The notes: generated by a model not told the origin, from the sequence alone. Positions 50,621 through 60,607 are shown, counted from the stretch's first letter. The stretch is DNA of 64,000 nt from M3007 sp046329435 (GCA_046329435.1 JAXLUR010000002.1:620001-684000); one strand, 5' to 3'. Numbers and translations are program-made.

Positions 50621-52525
50621 ATGATTCGTCCATTTGTTGCTTTTGTTCTTTGTCTGCTCCCTTTGTGGGGAGTGAGTTGCAAAAATTATTTTGGCAACCC
50701 GTACCAATACCAGGCGCCCCGCGTCGTACCAGTGAGTACGGCCGAATTGCGGGTCGAACCCGCCAACTGGTGGACGAGCATGAAGCACAACCAGGTGGAA
50801 TTGCTTATGCAATACCCGGATCTGGCCGGCTACGACGTCAAGCTCGGGCCGACCAAGGGCGTAAAACTGCTGAAAACCGAACGCGGCGACAGCCCCAACT
50901 ATCTCTTCGTCACGCTTGAAATCGGCGCCTCCGCTCCTCCGCAAAAAGTACCCATCATTTTCTCCAGGGGCAAACAAACGTTTACCCATGAATACCCGAT
51001 CCTTTTGCGCGATTTGGGGATGAAAGCCCAGGGCGTCAGCCCGCGCGACGTGATCTATCTCATCATGCCCGACCGTTTTTCCAATGGCGACCCTTCCAAC
51101 GACAATGTGGCAGGCATGCTCGAAGGCTTGGCGCGCGATTCGCTCACCGGGCGGCACGGCGGTGATATTCAGGGCGTTATCAATCACCTCGATTATTTGC
51201 AGGACCTGGGCGTGTCGGCCGTTTGGCTCAATCCCGAACTGGAAAACGACCAACGGCAGGGCAGTTATCACGGCTACGCCGTAACGGATCATTATCGCGT
51301 GGATCGCCGCTTCGGCAGCAATGAACTTTTCCGCGATTTTGTCCGCGCCTGTCACGAACGCAACATCAAGGTAGTCAGAGATGTGGTGCTGAACCATATC
51401 GGCATCAACCACTACTGGATGCACGACCTGCCCACCAAAGACTGGGTAAACCAATGGCCCGAATTCACCCGCACCAGCTACCGTGCCCCGACCCTGATCG
51501 ACCCCTATGCTTCGGCCTGGGATAAAAAACATTTTTCAGACGGCTGGTTCGACACTTCCATGCCCGACCTCAACCAGCGCAACCCGCACGTGGCAACCTA
51601 CCTCATCCAGCAGGCCATCTGGTGGGTGGAATATGCAGGTATCGACGAATTTCGCATCGATACCTACACCTATTCCGATCAGGCGTTTTGCAGCCGCTGG
51701 TGCCGCGAACTGAGAGAAGAATACCCCAACCTCAATATGTTCGGCGAGATATGGGAATACGGCGTCAGCGTACAGGGCTATTTCGCCGACAACCAGCCTG
51801 CCACCCGCACCGGCTTCGATTCCAACCTGCCCTCGGTTGTCGATTTTCAACTCTGTTTTGCCATTCAGGAAGCGCTCTCCCGGCCGCAGGGCTGGACGGA
51901 AGGCTCTTCAAGGGTGTATTACACGCTGGCTAAGGACTATTTTTACGAACACCCGCAGCGCAACGTGATTATGCTCGACAACCACGACATGACGCGCTTT
52001 TTCACAACGGTGGGAGAGGATTTGAATAAATTCAAAAGTGGCATCGCGTTTTTGCTGACTACGCGCGGTATTCCGCAAATCTATTACGCCACCGAAATAC
52101 TGGGTACCGGCAACGAACGCCCTTCGCACGGCAATATTCGCAAGGACTTCCCGGGCGGCTGGCCGGGCGACCCGGTCAACAAATTCGTCGCCGCGGGCCG
52201 CACGCCCGCTGAAAATGAAGCCTTTAACTACGTTCGCACCCTTATCCATTACCGCAATGCCACCCCGGCCCTCCAGACCGGCAAACTCATGCAGTTTGTC
52301 CCGGAAGACGACCTCTACACCTACTTCCGGTACGACGACAACAAAACGGTGATGGTGACGCTGAACACCTCCGGAATGGATAAAACCCTGAAAACGGCTC
52401 GTTTTGAGGAAATAATGAAAGGTTTTAAAAAGGGCCGCAACGTAGTGACGGGAGCGATGATCGACGATTTGTCGAGCCTTTCGATTGGTAAAAACCAGCC
52501 GCTTGTACTCGAATTGCTCCGTTGA
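50621..52525 (+). CDS. GH13 alpha-amylase family lipoprotein (neopullulanase/SusG-like)
   Basis: A 634-residue glycoside hydrolase. A lipoprotein-like signal (LLPLWGVSC) leads to an N-terminal cyclomaltodextrinase-type beta domain (about 25-135), then the GH13 barrel (YLIMPDRFSNGDPSND onwards). All three catalytic residues are present: nucleophile D347 in FRIDTYT, acid/base E376 in NMFGEIWE and D456 in MLDNHD. The enzyme cuts alpha-1,4-glucans at the cell envelope. The upstream SLC45-like transporter could import the products. No SusC/SusD pair accompanies it. Confidence 0.92.
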   Translation: MIRPFVAFVLCLLPLWGVSCKNYFGNPYQYQAPRVVPVSTAELRVEPANWWTSMKHNQVELLMQYPDLAGYDVKLGPTKGVKLLKTERGDSPNYLFVTLEIGASAPPQKVPIIFSRGKQTFTHEYPILLRDLGMKAQGVSPRDVIYLIMPDRFSNGDPSNDNVAGMLEGLARDSLTGRHGGDIQGVINHLDYLQDLGVSAVWLNPELENDQRQGSYHGYAVTDHYRVDRRFGSNELFRDFVRACHERNIKVVRDVVLNHIGINHYWMHDLPTKDWVNQWPEFTRTSYRAPTLIDPYASAWDKKHFSDGWFDTSMPDLNQRNPHVATYLIQQAIWWVEYAGIDEFRIDTYTYSDQAFCSRWCRELREEYPNLNMFGEIWEYGVSVQGYFADNQPATRTGFDSNLPSVVDFQLCFAIQEALSRPQGWTEGSSRVYYTLAKDYFYEHPQRNVIMLDNHDMTRFFTTVGEDLNKFKSGIAFLLTTRGIPQIYYATEILGTGNERPSHGNIRKDFPGGWPGDPVNKFVAAGRTPAENEAFNYVRTLIHYRNATPALQTGKLMQFVPEDDLYTYFRYDDNKTVMVTLNTSGMDKTLKTARFEEIMKGFKKGRNVVTGAMIDDLSSLSIGKNQPLVLELLR

Positions 52526-52534
52526 CAGACAGGG

Positions 52535-54016
52535 TTATTTCAACAGAAGCAAACGGCCGTATTCGGTAGCATAAAGGGTTTGCGTTGCGGGAAAGCGGAG
52601 GAGCAGCGAATCGGCCTGTTCCGGTTGTGATACCAGCACCCTTTGGCCGGCTGCTGCTTCCTTGAAGTCGGTGTAAACGGCGATTTGCACGCCGAAGCGC
52701 TGCAGGAGCGACTTTTGGTAAAATTTGACCTGATCAAGGTGCTCTGGATGTTTGACCTTTTTCAAAACAGCATAATCCAGCCAGTCCGGATGCTCCCGCA
52801 GCATCTGGTTGATAAAAACACCTTCCCGTTCGAAATCGGCCATTTTAGCCGGCTGATAATCAATCTTTTCTGCGACAAGCCCGTAAGACTGCCAGCACAA
52901 CAGGAGCGTAATGCCGAGGGCTGCGATCCAGTCTGTTCGCCATCCCAGTTTTCGGGCCGCCCAACCTGCGCTTTCCGACACTGCCAGACCAAAAATCAGG
53001 GCGAAGAAGGGGTATAGCGGCGCATCGTACCATTCCAGTTTGACCGGCGGCCAGGAGATAAAAGCCAGATAACCCGCGGCAATCAGCCAGCAATAGCCGA
53101 AAAACCGGCGTAATTGTCCCGGCCGGAGGAGAAAAAACGCCGGGAGGGTCAACGGAACCCAATAGATCAGCGGGTAGCGTTTGAGTTCGGTGAAATTGCG
53201 CAGGTAAAACCAGGCATCGTGCTTGTGCCAGGCGAGGCCCTCACCGGAAAAACGGTTGAATTCCGATTTTTTCACCAGTGCCCAGTAGCCGGGCGTCTGC
53301 CACTCGCGCAACACGTAGTATGCAGCACAGGCCAGCAGTGCCATTGCGCCGTACAGGTAAAGCGATTTATAAGGCAAAACCTTGCGGTAGTTGTGTGGCA
53401 ACAGGGCAATAATAGCCAGATAGGGCAACAGCAGCAGCCCGGGCATGCCTTTGCACAAAAACGCGGCAAGCACCATAAGCGCCAGGGAGGCGAATGTGCG
53501 GTTGGGCGGGCGGTTTTCCAGCAAATACCGGATAAAGTACAGGCTGTACAGCGTCACAAAAAATGTCTGCACAGCGTCAAGGTCGGCCGTTCGACCCATG
53601 TGCGGCCCGATAAACCCAGGAGAGGCGAGAAAAAACAAGACCGAAACAATGCCGGCCTGCAGCGATTTCAATACCTGGCTGCAAAACCCGAACAACATCA
53701 AAGCGATGGCCACACCGGCCAACGCCGAGGGTAGCCGTACGCCAAATTCCGTGCAACCAAATACCTTCATGCTCGCCGCCTGCAACCACAGAACGAGGGG
53801 CGGCTTGAAATTCCAGCGGTCAATTTCGCCGTCCATGCGAAAATCCAGCCAGTGGCCGTTTTGTACAATTTCGACACTGTTGTTGGCATAGCGGGCTTCA
53901 TCCCATTGAAAAACAGGAAATTTACCCAGGTCGTGAAAAAACGGATAGGCCGCCAGCAGGGCGACGGCGATGCCTGCAATCCACGGCAACCAGATGTTTC
54001 TGTTGAGCGACGACAT
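52535..54016 (-). CDS. GT39/ArnT-like dolichyl-type glycosyltransferase
   Basis: A 493-residue membrane enzyme with about 11 transmembrane helices. The first periplasmic loop has the signature FQWDEARYANNSVEIVQNG, as in ArnT/PMT family (GT39/GT83) transferases that use lipid-linked sugar donors to modify lipid A or protein. The C-terminal ~100 residues are a soluble domain. Acceptor and donor are unknown. It converges with the amylase gene (9 bases) and is divergent from ggt. Confidence 0.85.
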   Translation of the reverse strand: MSSLNRNIWLPWIAGIAVALLAAYPFFHDLGKFPVFQWDEARYANNSVEIVQNGHWLDFRMDGEIDRWNFKPPLVLWLQAASMKVFGCTEFGVRLPSALAGVAIALMLFGFCSQVLKSLQAGIVSVLFFLASPGFIGPHMGRTADLDAVQTFFVTLYSLYFIRYLLENRPPNRTFASLALMVLAAFLCKGMPGLLLLPYLAIIALLPHNYRKVLPYKSLYLYGAMALLACAAYYVLREWQTPGYWALVKKSEFNRFSGEGLAWHKHDAWFYLRNFTELKRYPLIYWVPLTLPAFFLLRPGQLRRFFGYCWLIAAGYLAFISWPPVKLEWYDAPLYPFFALIFGLAVSESAGWAARKLGWRTDWIAALGITLLLCWQSYGLVAEKIDYQPAKMADFEREGVFINQMLREHPDWLDYAVLKKVKHPEHLDQVKFYQKSLLQRFGVQIAVYTDFKEAAAGQRVLVSQPEQADSLLLRFPATQTLYATEYGRLLLLK

Positions 54017-54035
54017 AGTAATGCGGCAAATCTCC

Positions 54036-54043
54036 TACGTTTG
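54036..54043 (+). promoter_or_regulatory. -7-like box before ggt
   Basis: TACGTTTG fits TAnnTTTG and lies 26 bases before the ggt start codon in the divergent gap. No clear TTTG is present at the -33 position, so support is partial. Confidence 0.35.
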
Positions 54044-54069
54044 TCGCGATATTTGACAATTTACGTTTC

Positions 54070-55779
54070 ATGAAATACAAACTCCTGTGCCTTTTCTGGG
54101 CAGTTTTATTCCTCCAGGGCATTTCGTTCGGCCAGTTGCCCAACCTCATCCCCTTTCCCTACGACAGCACGAAGGTGGCCACCGGCGACAGCGCGATGGT
54201 GGTCACGGCCCATCCCCTGGCTACCAAAGTGGGGATTATGATTTTACAACAGGGCGGCAATGCAGCCGATGCAGCCGTTGCTGTACAATTTACACTGGCC
54301 GTGGTTTATCCTCAGGCCGGCAATATCGGCGGTGGCGGCTTCCTGGTCTATCGCGACCAAAATGGCAAGGTTGCCGCGCTTGATTACCGCGAAAAAGCTC
54401 CAGCTGCCGCTACCGAAAAAATGTACCTCGATACCGCCGGGAAAGTGATCGATAACAAAAGCCGCTATGGCATTTTTGCCTGCGGCGTACCGGGTACGGT
54501 GGACGGTATGTGGGAATTTCACCAGAAATATGGCAAACTGCCCTGGGCGCGCTTGCTCGACCCCGCCATCCAACTGGCGGAAAAAGGCTACCAGATCAGC
54601 CAACAGGAAGCCGAACACCTGAACAGCGAACGCATCAATTTTTTGCGTTACAGCGGCATTATGCCCGCATTTGTTAAAAAAAGCAAGTGGGAGGCGGGCG
54701 ACTGGCTCATTCAAAAAGACCTCGCGGCCAGCCTGCGCCGAATCGCGGGCGACGGGCGCGCCGGGTTTTACGAAGGTGCAACAGCCGCCCTCATCGAATA
54801 TGAAATGGGCAAACGTGGCGGCCTCATCACCAAAGAAGATTTGCTCAACTACCACAGCGCCTGGAGGGCGCCCCTGGAATTTGACTGGCAAGGCCTGCAT
54901 TTTATCACCATGCCGCCACCCTCCAGCGGGGGCATCATCCTGGCCCAGTTGCTCAAAATGACCGGCCAGTACCCGCTCGGAAGTTACGGGTTCCATTCGA
55001 GTGCAGCCATTCACCTGATGGCCGAAGCCGAACGCCGCGCCTTTGCCGACCGGCCGATCTACCTCGGCGATCCTGATTTTAATAAAATACCAGTGCCGCA
55101 ACTCACGAGCGATGCCTATGCCCAGGAACGGATCAAAACCTTTCAGGCCGAACGCGTGACCCCGAGCGACCGCGTTGGCACGGGTAAGGTGAAGGAAAGC
55201 GAGGAAACCACCCATTACAGCATTGTCGATGCCCAGGGCAACGCAGTGTCGGTCACTACGACGCTCAACGATTCTTACGGCAGCCGGGTCGTCGTGTCTG
55301 GCGCAGGCTTTATCCTCAACAACGAGATGGACGATTTCAGCGCCAAACCTGGCGCCGCCAACCTTTACGGCGCCATCGGCGGCAAACCCAACGCCATCTC
55401 GCCGGGCAAACGCCCGCTCAGCAGTATGACGCCGACCATCATTACCCGCGACGGCAAAGTGTCGATGGTGGTGGGTACGCCGGGCGGCACAACCATCCCG
55501 ACGTCCGTTTTCCAGATCGTTACCAATGTGTATGTGTTTGGCTTGTCGCTGCCCGAAGCGGTCGCCGCCGGCCGTTTTCACCACCAGTGGCTGCCCGACA
55601 AGATCATGATGGAGGAAAATGCCTTCCCGGAAAATATCGTCGATCAGTTGCGCGCCAAGGGCCACAATGTCGAAACCCGCGGCCCCATTGGTCGTGTAGA
55701 AGCCATTATGCGTTTGCCCGACGGCCTGTGGCAAGGCGTTGCCGACCCGCGCGGCGACGATTGCGCGGGAGGGTATTGA
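54070..55779 (+). CDS. ggt: Gamma-glutamyltransferase
   Basis: A 569-residue proenzyme exported by an N-terminal signal peptide (MKYKLLCLFWAVLFLQGISFG). It cleaves itself before the catalytic Thr, here T380 in EETTHYSIVD, to make the large and small subunits. Other motifs: NAADAAVAVQFTLAVVYPQA, GNIGGGGFLVY, LNNEMDDFS and RPLSSMTPTI. It moves the gamma-glutamyl group of glutathione and related peptides to water or amino acids in the periplasm. Length and motif order are standard. Confidence 0.95.
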   Translation: MKYKLLCLFWAVLFLQGISFGQLPNLIPFPYDSTKVATGDSAMVVTAHPLATKVGIMILQQGGNAADAAVAVQFTLAVVYPQAGNIGGGGFLVYRDQNGKVAALDYREKAPAAATEKMYLDTAGKVIDNKSRYGIFACGVPGTVDGMWEFHQKYGKLPWARLLDPAIQLAEKGYQISQQEAEHLNSERINFLRYSGIMPAFVKKSKWEAGDWLIQKDLAASLRRIAGDGRAGFYEGATAALIEYEMGKRGGLITKEDLLNYHSAWRAPLEFDWQGLHFITMPPPSSGGIILAQLLKMTGQYPLGSYGFHSSAAIHLMAEAERRAFADRPIYLGDPDFNKIPVPQLTSDAYAQERIKTFQAERVTPSDRVGTGKVKESEETTHYSIVDAQGNAVSVTTTLNDSYGSRVVVSGAGFILNNEMDDFSAKPGAANLYGAIGGKPNAISPGKRPLSSMTPTIITRDGKVSMVVGTPGGTTIPTSVFQIVTNVYVFGLSLPEAVAAGRFHHQWLPDKIMMEENAFPENIVDQLRAKGHNVETRGPIGRVEAIMRLPDGLWQGVADPRGDDCAGGY

Positions 55780-55832
55780 GGCGGCAATTATTTCGGGCGG
55801 CGCCTTTAACAAGTTGAAAGCCAAAACGACTC

Positions 55833-56633
55833 ATGCATGCTTTTCCACCGAAGATCGTAATTGCCGGTGCGGGGCGAATCGCCTGGCACCTGGGCCGCCG
55901 GCTCAAAGGCAAGGGTATGCCGGTGGCGCATGTCGTGAGCCGGACGGAGAGCCATGCCCGGGAACTGGCGCAAGCCCTGGGCGCCAGCTACTCGGACGAC
56001 TGGGATATGGTGCCGGAGGATGCCGACTGGCTCCTGATCGCCGTGCGCGACGATGCCATCGAGGAGGTGGCAACGGCTTTGTCCAACAGACTGTCGGGGG
56101 CGCTGGCCACCCATACTTCCGGGGCTACGCCCGGTGTGGTGCTGGCCCCTTATTTCAAACGGCACGGCGTATTTTATCCCTTGCAGTCCTTCTCGAAAGA
56201 GCGGACGCCAGTGTGGAGTAAAATTCCGTTTTGCGTCGATGCGGCCGATCAGTCGGATCTTTTGTTTTTGAAAAAAGCGGCCAAGGTCATCGGCAACCTG
56301 GTCTATCAGGTCAATGATGCCCAGCGCGCTATTTTGCACGTGGCGGCAGTGTTCGCCAACAACTTTACCAATCATTGTTTTTCAATTGCCGAAAAACTGC
56401 TCGACGAACACGACCTGCCCTTCGAAATGCTGCATCCGCTGATGGAGGAAACCCTGCAAAAGGCCGTGGGCGATTCGCCTGCCCGTATGCAGACGGGGCC
56501 AGCCGTGCGGGGCGACACGGAGACCATCCGCCGTCATTTGTCTCTTTTGGCCCTGCATCCCGACTGGCAGGAACTGTACCGAAAGCTGTCGGATGACATC
56601 ATGCACGGGGAAAAAGACCCGGGCAATGCCTGA
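55833..56633 (+). CDS. Rossmann-like / DUF2520 domain protein
   Basis: A 266-residue NAD(P)-binding protein. The N-terminal Rossmann domain (IVIAGAGRIAWHLGRRLKGKG; WLLIAVRDDAIEEVA) is like F420-dependent NADP reductases. The C-terminal DUF2520 helical domain (about 130-260; GVFYPLQSFSKER, HVAAVFANNFTNHCFSIAEKLL) forms the dimer. The substrate is unknown, but the architecture resembles pyrroline-5-carboxylate or ketopantoate reductases. It follows ggt by 53 bases on the same strand. Confidence 0.88.
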   Translation: MHAFPPKIVIAGAGRIAWHLGRRLKGKGMPVAHVVSRTESHARELAQALGASYSDDWDMVPEDADWLLIAVRDDAIEEVATALSNRLSGALATHTSGATPGVVLAPYFKRHGVFYPLQSFSKERTPVWSKIPFCVDAADQSDLLFLKKAAKVIGNLVYQVNDAQRAILHVAAVFANNFTNHCFSIAEKLLDEHDLPFEMLHPLMEETLQKAVGDSPARMQTGPAVRGDTETIRRHLSLLALHPDWQELYRKLSDDIMHGEKDPGNA

Positions 56634-56897
56634 GCGCGGTTTGCAATTTTGAAATTTTATTTCCCGGGCAGTCTGTTTGCCGGATTGTTAGTCGGGTTTT
56701 CCGAGCTTTTTATTAGCACATCCTCGTTTTTGTGTTTGTTTCAAAATATCAAACTGCAAACCCTTTTTTTTGCATAATTTTGTTCCGACAGCAGCGATTC
56801 GGAGTTGTCTGTGATGACGATCTGTGTCAAGGACGCTGCACTCTTGCCTTTCATTCGAAATTTCCCTCGCCGGCGGGGCCTGTTCCGGCATCAACTT

Positions 56898-57872
56898 ATG
56901 CCAAACGCAAGTCTTCGCGCCATCGGGATGTATGTGCCGGAACGCATTGTCGACAATCAGTATTTTGAAAAAATTGTAGAAACCTCCGACGAGTGGATCG
57001 TCTCCCGAACGGGTATTAAAACCCGCCATTTTGCCGCGCCCGACCAATATACCAGCGATTTGTGCTACCGCGCGGTGCAAGACCTCGCCGCGCATTATGA
57101 CGGCACGCTCGACGATGTCGATATGATCCTCGTGGCGACCGTTTCCCCCGATCAGCCCATGCCGAGCATGGCTTGCGTGCTGCAATACAAACTCGGGCTG
57201 GCAAAAGCCGGAGCGCTGGATATTTATGCTGCCTGCGCGGGCTTCGTGTATGGCATCACCCTGGCCAAAGGATTGATTGCTGCCGGTACGCACCGGAAAA
57301 TCCTGGTGCTGGGCGCCGAAACCCTGACCCGCATGACCGATTATGAGGACCGCACGTCCTGTATGTTGTTCGGCGACGGCGCCGGAGCAGTCCTGATCGA
57401 AGCCGACCCGACAGGAAACATCGGGCATTGCATAACCGGCGCCAGCGGCGACGGCGGAATCGACCTGTATATTTCAGGATTGGCCGATCAAATCGATGGT
57501 CAGCCCATCAAAACCAACCGAAAAATCGTCCAGAACGGCCGAAAAGTATTTAAATGGGCCGTCACGACCGTGGCTGCACAAATGCCCGAACTGGCCCGGG
57601 CCAATGGTCTGAGCCTCGGGGAGATCGACTGGTTCGTTCCGCACAGCGCCAACCTGCGCATCCTCGACGCCATCTCCAACGAAACCGGATTTCCGATGGA
57701 AAAGACCCTGGAAAGCATTGTCGATTACGGCAACACCTCTTCCGCTTCCATTCCGATCGCGCTTTGTACTGCCGTTCGAAGCGGCCGCGTAAAACCGGGC
57801 GATAAAATCATGCTCTTCGGCTTTGGCGGCGGCCTTGCGTACAGCGGAACCGTGTTTACATGGGGGGCTTAA
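56898..57872 (+). CDS. 3-oxoacyl-ACP synthase III (FabH-like)
   Basis: A 324-residue thiolase-fold enzyme with the FabH triad: C113 in YAACAGFVYG, H249 in VPHSANLRI and N279 in DYGNTSSAS. It condenses an acyl-CoA with malonyl-ACP to start fatty acid synthesis, or makes a related beta-ketoacyl product. SASGDGG-type spacing (GASGDGGIDLYI) matches a Bacteroidota subgroup. MPNASLRAIGMYVPE was chosen as start because FabH proteins begin with this strand; an earlier in-frame ATG at 56805 is possible. TAATTTTG at 56775 fits a -7 box. It overlaps the opposing glycosyltransferase gene by 17 bases at the 3' end. Confidence 0.9.
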   Translation: MPNASLRAIGMYVPERIVDNQYFEKIVETSDEWIVSRTGIKTRHFAAPDQYTSDLCYRAVQDLAAHYDGTLDDVDMILVATVSPDQPMPSMACVLQYKLGLAKAGALDIYAACAGFVYGITLAKGLIAAGTHRKILVLGAETLTRMTDYEDRTSCMLFGDGAGAVLIEADPTGNIGHCITGASGDGGIDLYISGLADQIDGQPIKTNRKIVQNGRKVFKWAVTTVAAQMPELARANGLSLGEIDWFVPHSANLRILDAISNETGFPMEKTLESIVDYGNTSSASIPIALCTAVRSGRVKPGDKIMLFGFGGGLAYSGTVFTWGA

Positions 57873-58974
57873 TAGACTGACGGTCAAATACTTGTGCCCA
57901 TAAACGGATGAGCGTTATGCGCTCCCTGTCCCAATTCCACACTGTTCGTGCCTCGCGGCAAGCCTGCTGCAAGGCCTCGTATCGAGCGGGGTCTCGCAGC
58001 AGATCCCGAATCACCCGGGCGAGTTCGTCCGCGTTGAGGCCCGACAACAACAACGCCACAGGAAACTGTTCCTGCAAGGCGCGATACTCCGGAAAGTCCA
58101 TGGTGACCACGGGTATTTCCGCCTGCACATAGTCGAAGAACTTGTTGGCGAGGGAATAATAGTAAGACAATCCTTTGTTTTCGAGCAAATTAAGTCCGAG
58201 CCAGGCCTGTGCCGTTATGGCTTTTAACGCCGCCGGCTGAACGTACCCGAGAAACCTGACCCTTGTATCGACGCCCAGGCGGACAGCCAGCGCCCGCAAT
58301 TCGGCCGACAAATCGCCTTCGCCGGCCAGCCAAAGTTCAAGTTCGGGCAAATGGCGCATGGCCTCCAGCGCCGTTTCGATGCCGCGCCCGGCATTCAGCG
58401 CGCCCTGGTAGAGCAAAAAGCGGCGCTCGGGCAGGGCAGGAGGGCGTTCTGCCGGCAAGGGCACGTTTCGGATGACAGCGAAGGGAATGCCATATTTTTT
58501 AGTAAAAATAGCCGCCAGGGCTGGCCCCACCGTGTAGGCATGGCGGTAAAAAGGTAAAAAAATCCGGGCAACAATGGCCCAAAAAGTGCGGACAAACGGC
58601 CTCCCGACGACTTCGGGCACCTCGGTAAAATATTCGTGGGCATCGAACACCCTTTTTTTGCCCCGCAACAGGGAAGCCGTTGCCCCGGCAGGCAGGCTGT
58701 CGAGATCGATGGCGCAAATCGCGTCGCAGGGCTGCCGAAGCAGCCAGAAAAACAGGACCAGATTGTACTCGGCATAAAACAGAAACCCCTTGTCAAACCG
58801 GCATCGCAGGCGGTGCTGGCGGAAGTTTCGTTGTTCAAGCGGAACTGAAGCGGGCAATTGCCGACCCACGAGCACGACGTCGTATCCTTCTGCGGCCAGG
58901 GTCGTGCAAATCCGGTGCATCCGCTGATCGTAGCTCAGGTCGTTGGTAACGGTAAAGATCAAACGTTCAGACAT
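57856..58974 (-). CDS. GT4-type glycosyltransferase
   Basis: A 372-residue GT-B fold transferase. The N-terminal half carries SYDQRMHRICTTLAAEGYDVVLVG and CAIDLDSLPAGATASLL; the C-terminal donor-binding half carries LLYQGALNAGRGIETALEAM, LAGEGDLSAELRAL and LNLLENKGLSYYYSLANKFFDY, where GT4 enzymes hold the nucleotide sugar. It probably works in surface polysaccharide or glycolipid synthesis. The start MSERLIFTV overlaps the stop of the upstream TIM-barrel gene by 8 bases, so the two are coupled. Confidence 0.87.
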   Translation of the reverse strand: MSERLIFTVTNDLSYDQRMHRICTTLAAEGYDVVLVGRQLPASVPLEQRNFRQHRLRCRFDKGFLFYAEYNLVLFFWLLRQPCDAICAIDLDSLPAGATASLLRGKKRVFDAHEYFTEVPEVVGRPFVRTFWAIVARIFLPFYRHAYTVGPALAAIFTKKYGIPFAVIRNVPLPAERPPALPERRFLLYQGALNAGRGIETALEAMRHLPELELWLAGEGDLSAELRALAVRLGVDTRVRFLGYVQPAALKAITAQAWLGLNLLENKGLSYYYSLANKFFDYVQAEIPVVTMDFPEYRALQEQFPVALLLSGLNADELARVIRDLLRDPARYEALQQACREARTVWNWDRERITLIRLWAQVFDRQSIKPPM

Positions 58975-59836
58975 CGCAGATTTCGAACCCTTTGCGCAGG
59001 GATTCCAGCCGGTCGGAAGCCTTGGGTATGAACTCCTGGGCCACATAGCCCTGGAAGCCGGTCTCGACGATAGCGCGCATGATGGCGGGGTAAAACAGCT
59101 CCTGCGTATCGTCGATTTCGTTGCGCCCCGGCACGCCGGCGGTGTGGTAGTGGGCAAAATAGGGGTGAAAATCGCGAATGGTGCGGATGACGTCGCCCTC
59201 GTTGATCTGCATGTGGTAGATGTCGTAGAGCAGTTTGAAATTGTCGGACCCCAGGCGTTTGCACAATTCGACTCCCCAGGCGCTTTTGTCGCACATGTAA
59301 TCCTTGTGATCCACCTTGGAATTGAACAGTTCCATACAGATAACCACGCCGGACCGTTCGGCAAGCGGAAGGATTTTCTGGAGGCCGGTCACACAATTGC
59401 GCAGGCCGGTTTCGTCGTCCATTCCGTTGCGGTTTCCGCTGAAACAGATCAGGTTGCGATAGCCGGCTTTCGACACCTGCGGGATCATGTCGAGGTAGTT
59501 TTGTGCCAGCTGGTCGTGGTATTTTGGGTCATTCCAGCCTTTGGTGAGGCCGATTTCGGCCCCGTTGCACATGGAAGAATACAGGCCGTGTTTCTTGAGG
59601 GTGTTCCAGTCTTTGGGGCCAACCAGGTCGATGGCGCCGATGCCCAGTTTTTTTAAAAAAACACAGAATTCTTCCAGCGGAACATCGTCGAAGCACCAGC
59701 GGCAAACGGAATGCCGGATGTTTCCTTTCCATTTTTTATCGTTGAGGGGCATTTGACCAAACATTTCAGCGGGAGCGGTGGACAATGCGGCGGCGCCCAC
59801 CATAAGGGATTTGAGTGCTTGACGACGTGACGGCAT
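58967..59836 (-). CDS. Hydroxypyruvate isomerase-like TIM-barrel protein (Tat-exported)
   Basis: A 289-residue sugar-phosphate isomerase/epimerase-like protein. The N-terminus has twin arginines (SRRQALKSLMVGAAALS), as in Tat signals. The barrel matches hydroxypyruvate isomerases: NIRHSVCRWCFDDVPLEEFC, GAIDLVGPKDWNTL, VVICMELFNSKVDHKDYMCD with a Glu metal ligand, and LLYDIYHMQINEGD, HYHTAGVPGRNEID. The exact substrate is unknown and may be a sugar derivative outside the cytoplasm. Confidence 0.87.
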   Translation of the reverse strand: MPSRRQALKSLMVGAAALSTAPAEMFGQMPLNDKKWKGNIRHSVCRWCFDDVPLEEFCVFLKKLGIGAIDLVGPKDWNTLKKHGLYSSMCNGAEIGLTKGWNDPKYHDQLAQNYLDMIPQVSKAGYRNLICFSGNRNGMDDETGLRNCVTGLQKILPLAERSGVVICMELFNSKVDHKDYMCDKSAWGVELCKRLGSDNFKLLYDIYHMQINEGDVIRTIRDFHPYFAHYHTAGVPGRNEIDDTQELFYPAIMRAIVETGFQGYVAQEFIPKASDRLESLRKGFEICDV

Positions 59837-59897
59837 AATTAAGTGTCAGGGTTGGTGAATGGATCGGACAATCGGGCAGGGGCGAGCGGTTCGGGGG

Positions 59898-60530
59898 TCA
59901 GGAAGCAGTACTCAGGATATCTTTGATGCTGCCATACACGACGGGCGAGGAGGCCAGCCAGGCATCGCGATCGACCCAACGGATCTCCTCAATGTCTTCT
60001 TCTGTTTGCGGCACAAGCTGTGTGTCAGTCGTGCTCATGTGGTACCACCAGGTTTTTTTGAGCATGCGCTCGCCTTTTTGGGTGTAGGTGTGCCAGGTGA
60101 CGCCTGCCGGCTTGCCGAGCTTGATCTGCTGCAGGCCGGTTTCTTCCCGAACCTCCCTCACGGCGGCGTCTTCCGGCGTTTCGCCCGGGTCGATTTTGCC
60201 TTTGGGCAAGTCCCAGGAGCCCCGGCGGAAAAAAACAAGCAGTTGTCCGTCGGCGTTGGTAACCAGTCCGCCGGCTGCCTCCAGCACGGTAAAACAGCTT
60301 TGAAAATCGTGCCACAGTTGATCCAGCGGTTCGCCGTACAGGGCTACGAGTTGCACATGTTGATTTTTATCGAGCAGGTCGAGATACTGCTTAATAGTCT
60401 TTCGTTTGCCCAAATAGGGGGCTACGAACACGTCTTTTGCCGGCAGCAGGCCCAATTCTCCGATGCTTTCAGGGGTTCCGAGAAAAACGGGGCGGCCGTT
60501 GACGTAGATTTTATACCTTTGCTGGTCCAT
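59898..60530 (-). CDS. NUDIX hydrolase
   Basis: A 210-residue protein. The NUDIX box is intact: GKIDPGETPEDAAVREVREE followed by TGL (about 125-147), which binds Mg2+ and cleaves a nucleoside diphosphate linked to another group. About 80 residues precede it as a separate N-terminal domain (MDQQRYKIYVNGRPVFLG). The substrate is unknown. It is divergent from pyrE, 77 bases apart. The start at MDQQRY was preferred over an upstream ATG because homologous sequence begins here. Confidence 0.9.
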   Translation of the reverse strand: MDQQRYKIYVNGRPVFLGTPESIGELGLLPAKDVFVAPYLGKRKTIKQYLDLLDKNQHVQLVALYGEPLDQLWHDFQSCFTVLEAAGGLVTNADGQLLVFFRRGSWDLPKGKIDPGETPEDAAVREVREETGLQQIKLGKPAGVTWHTYTQKGERMLKKTWWYHMSTTDTQLVPQTEEDIEEIRWVDRDAWLASSPVVYGSIKDILSTAS

Positions 60531-60607
60531 AAAGAGGGTATTTTCCCGCGAAAAAAAGCGTTTTTCTTCCGTCTCCACAACTTTTTCTCCGACTGCACTC
60601 TGTTTCC

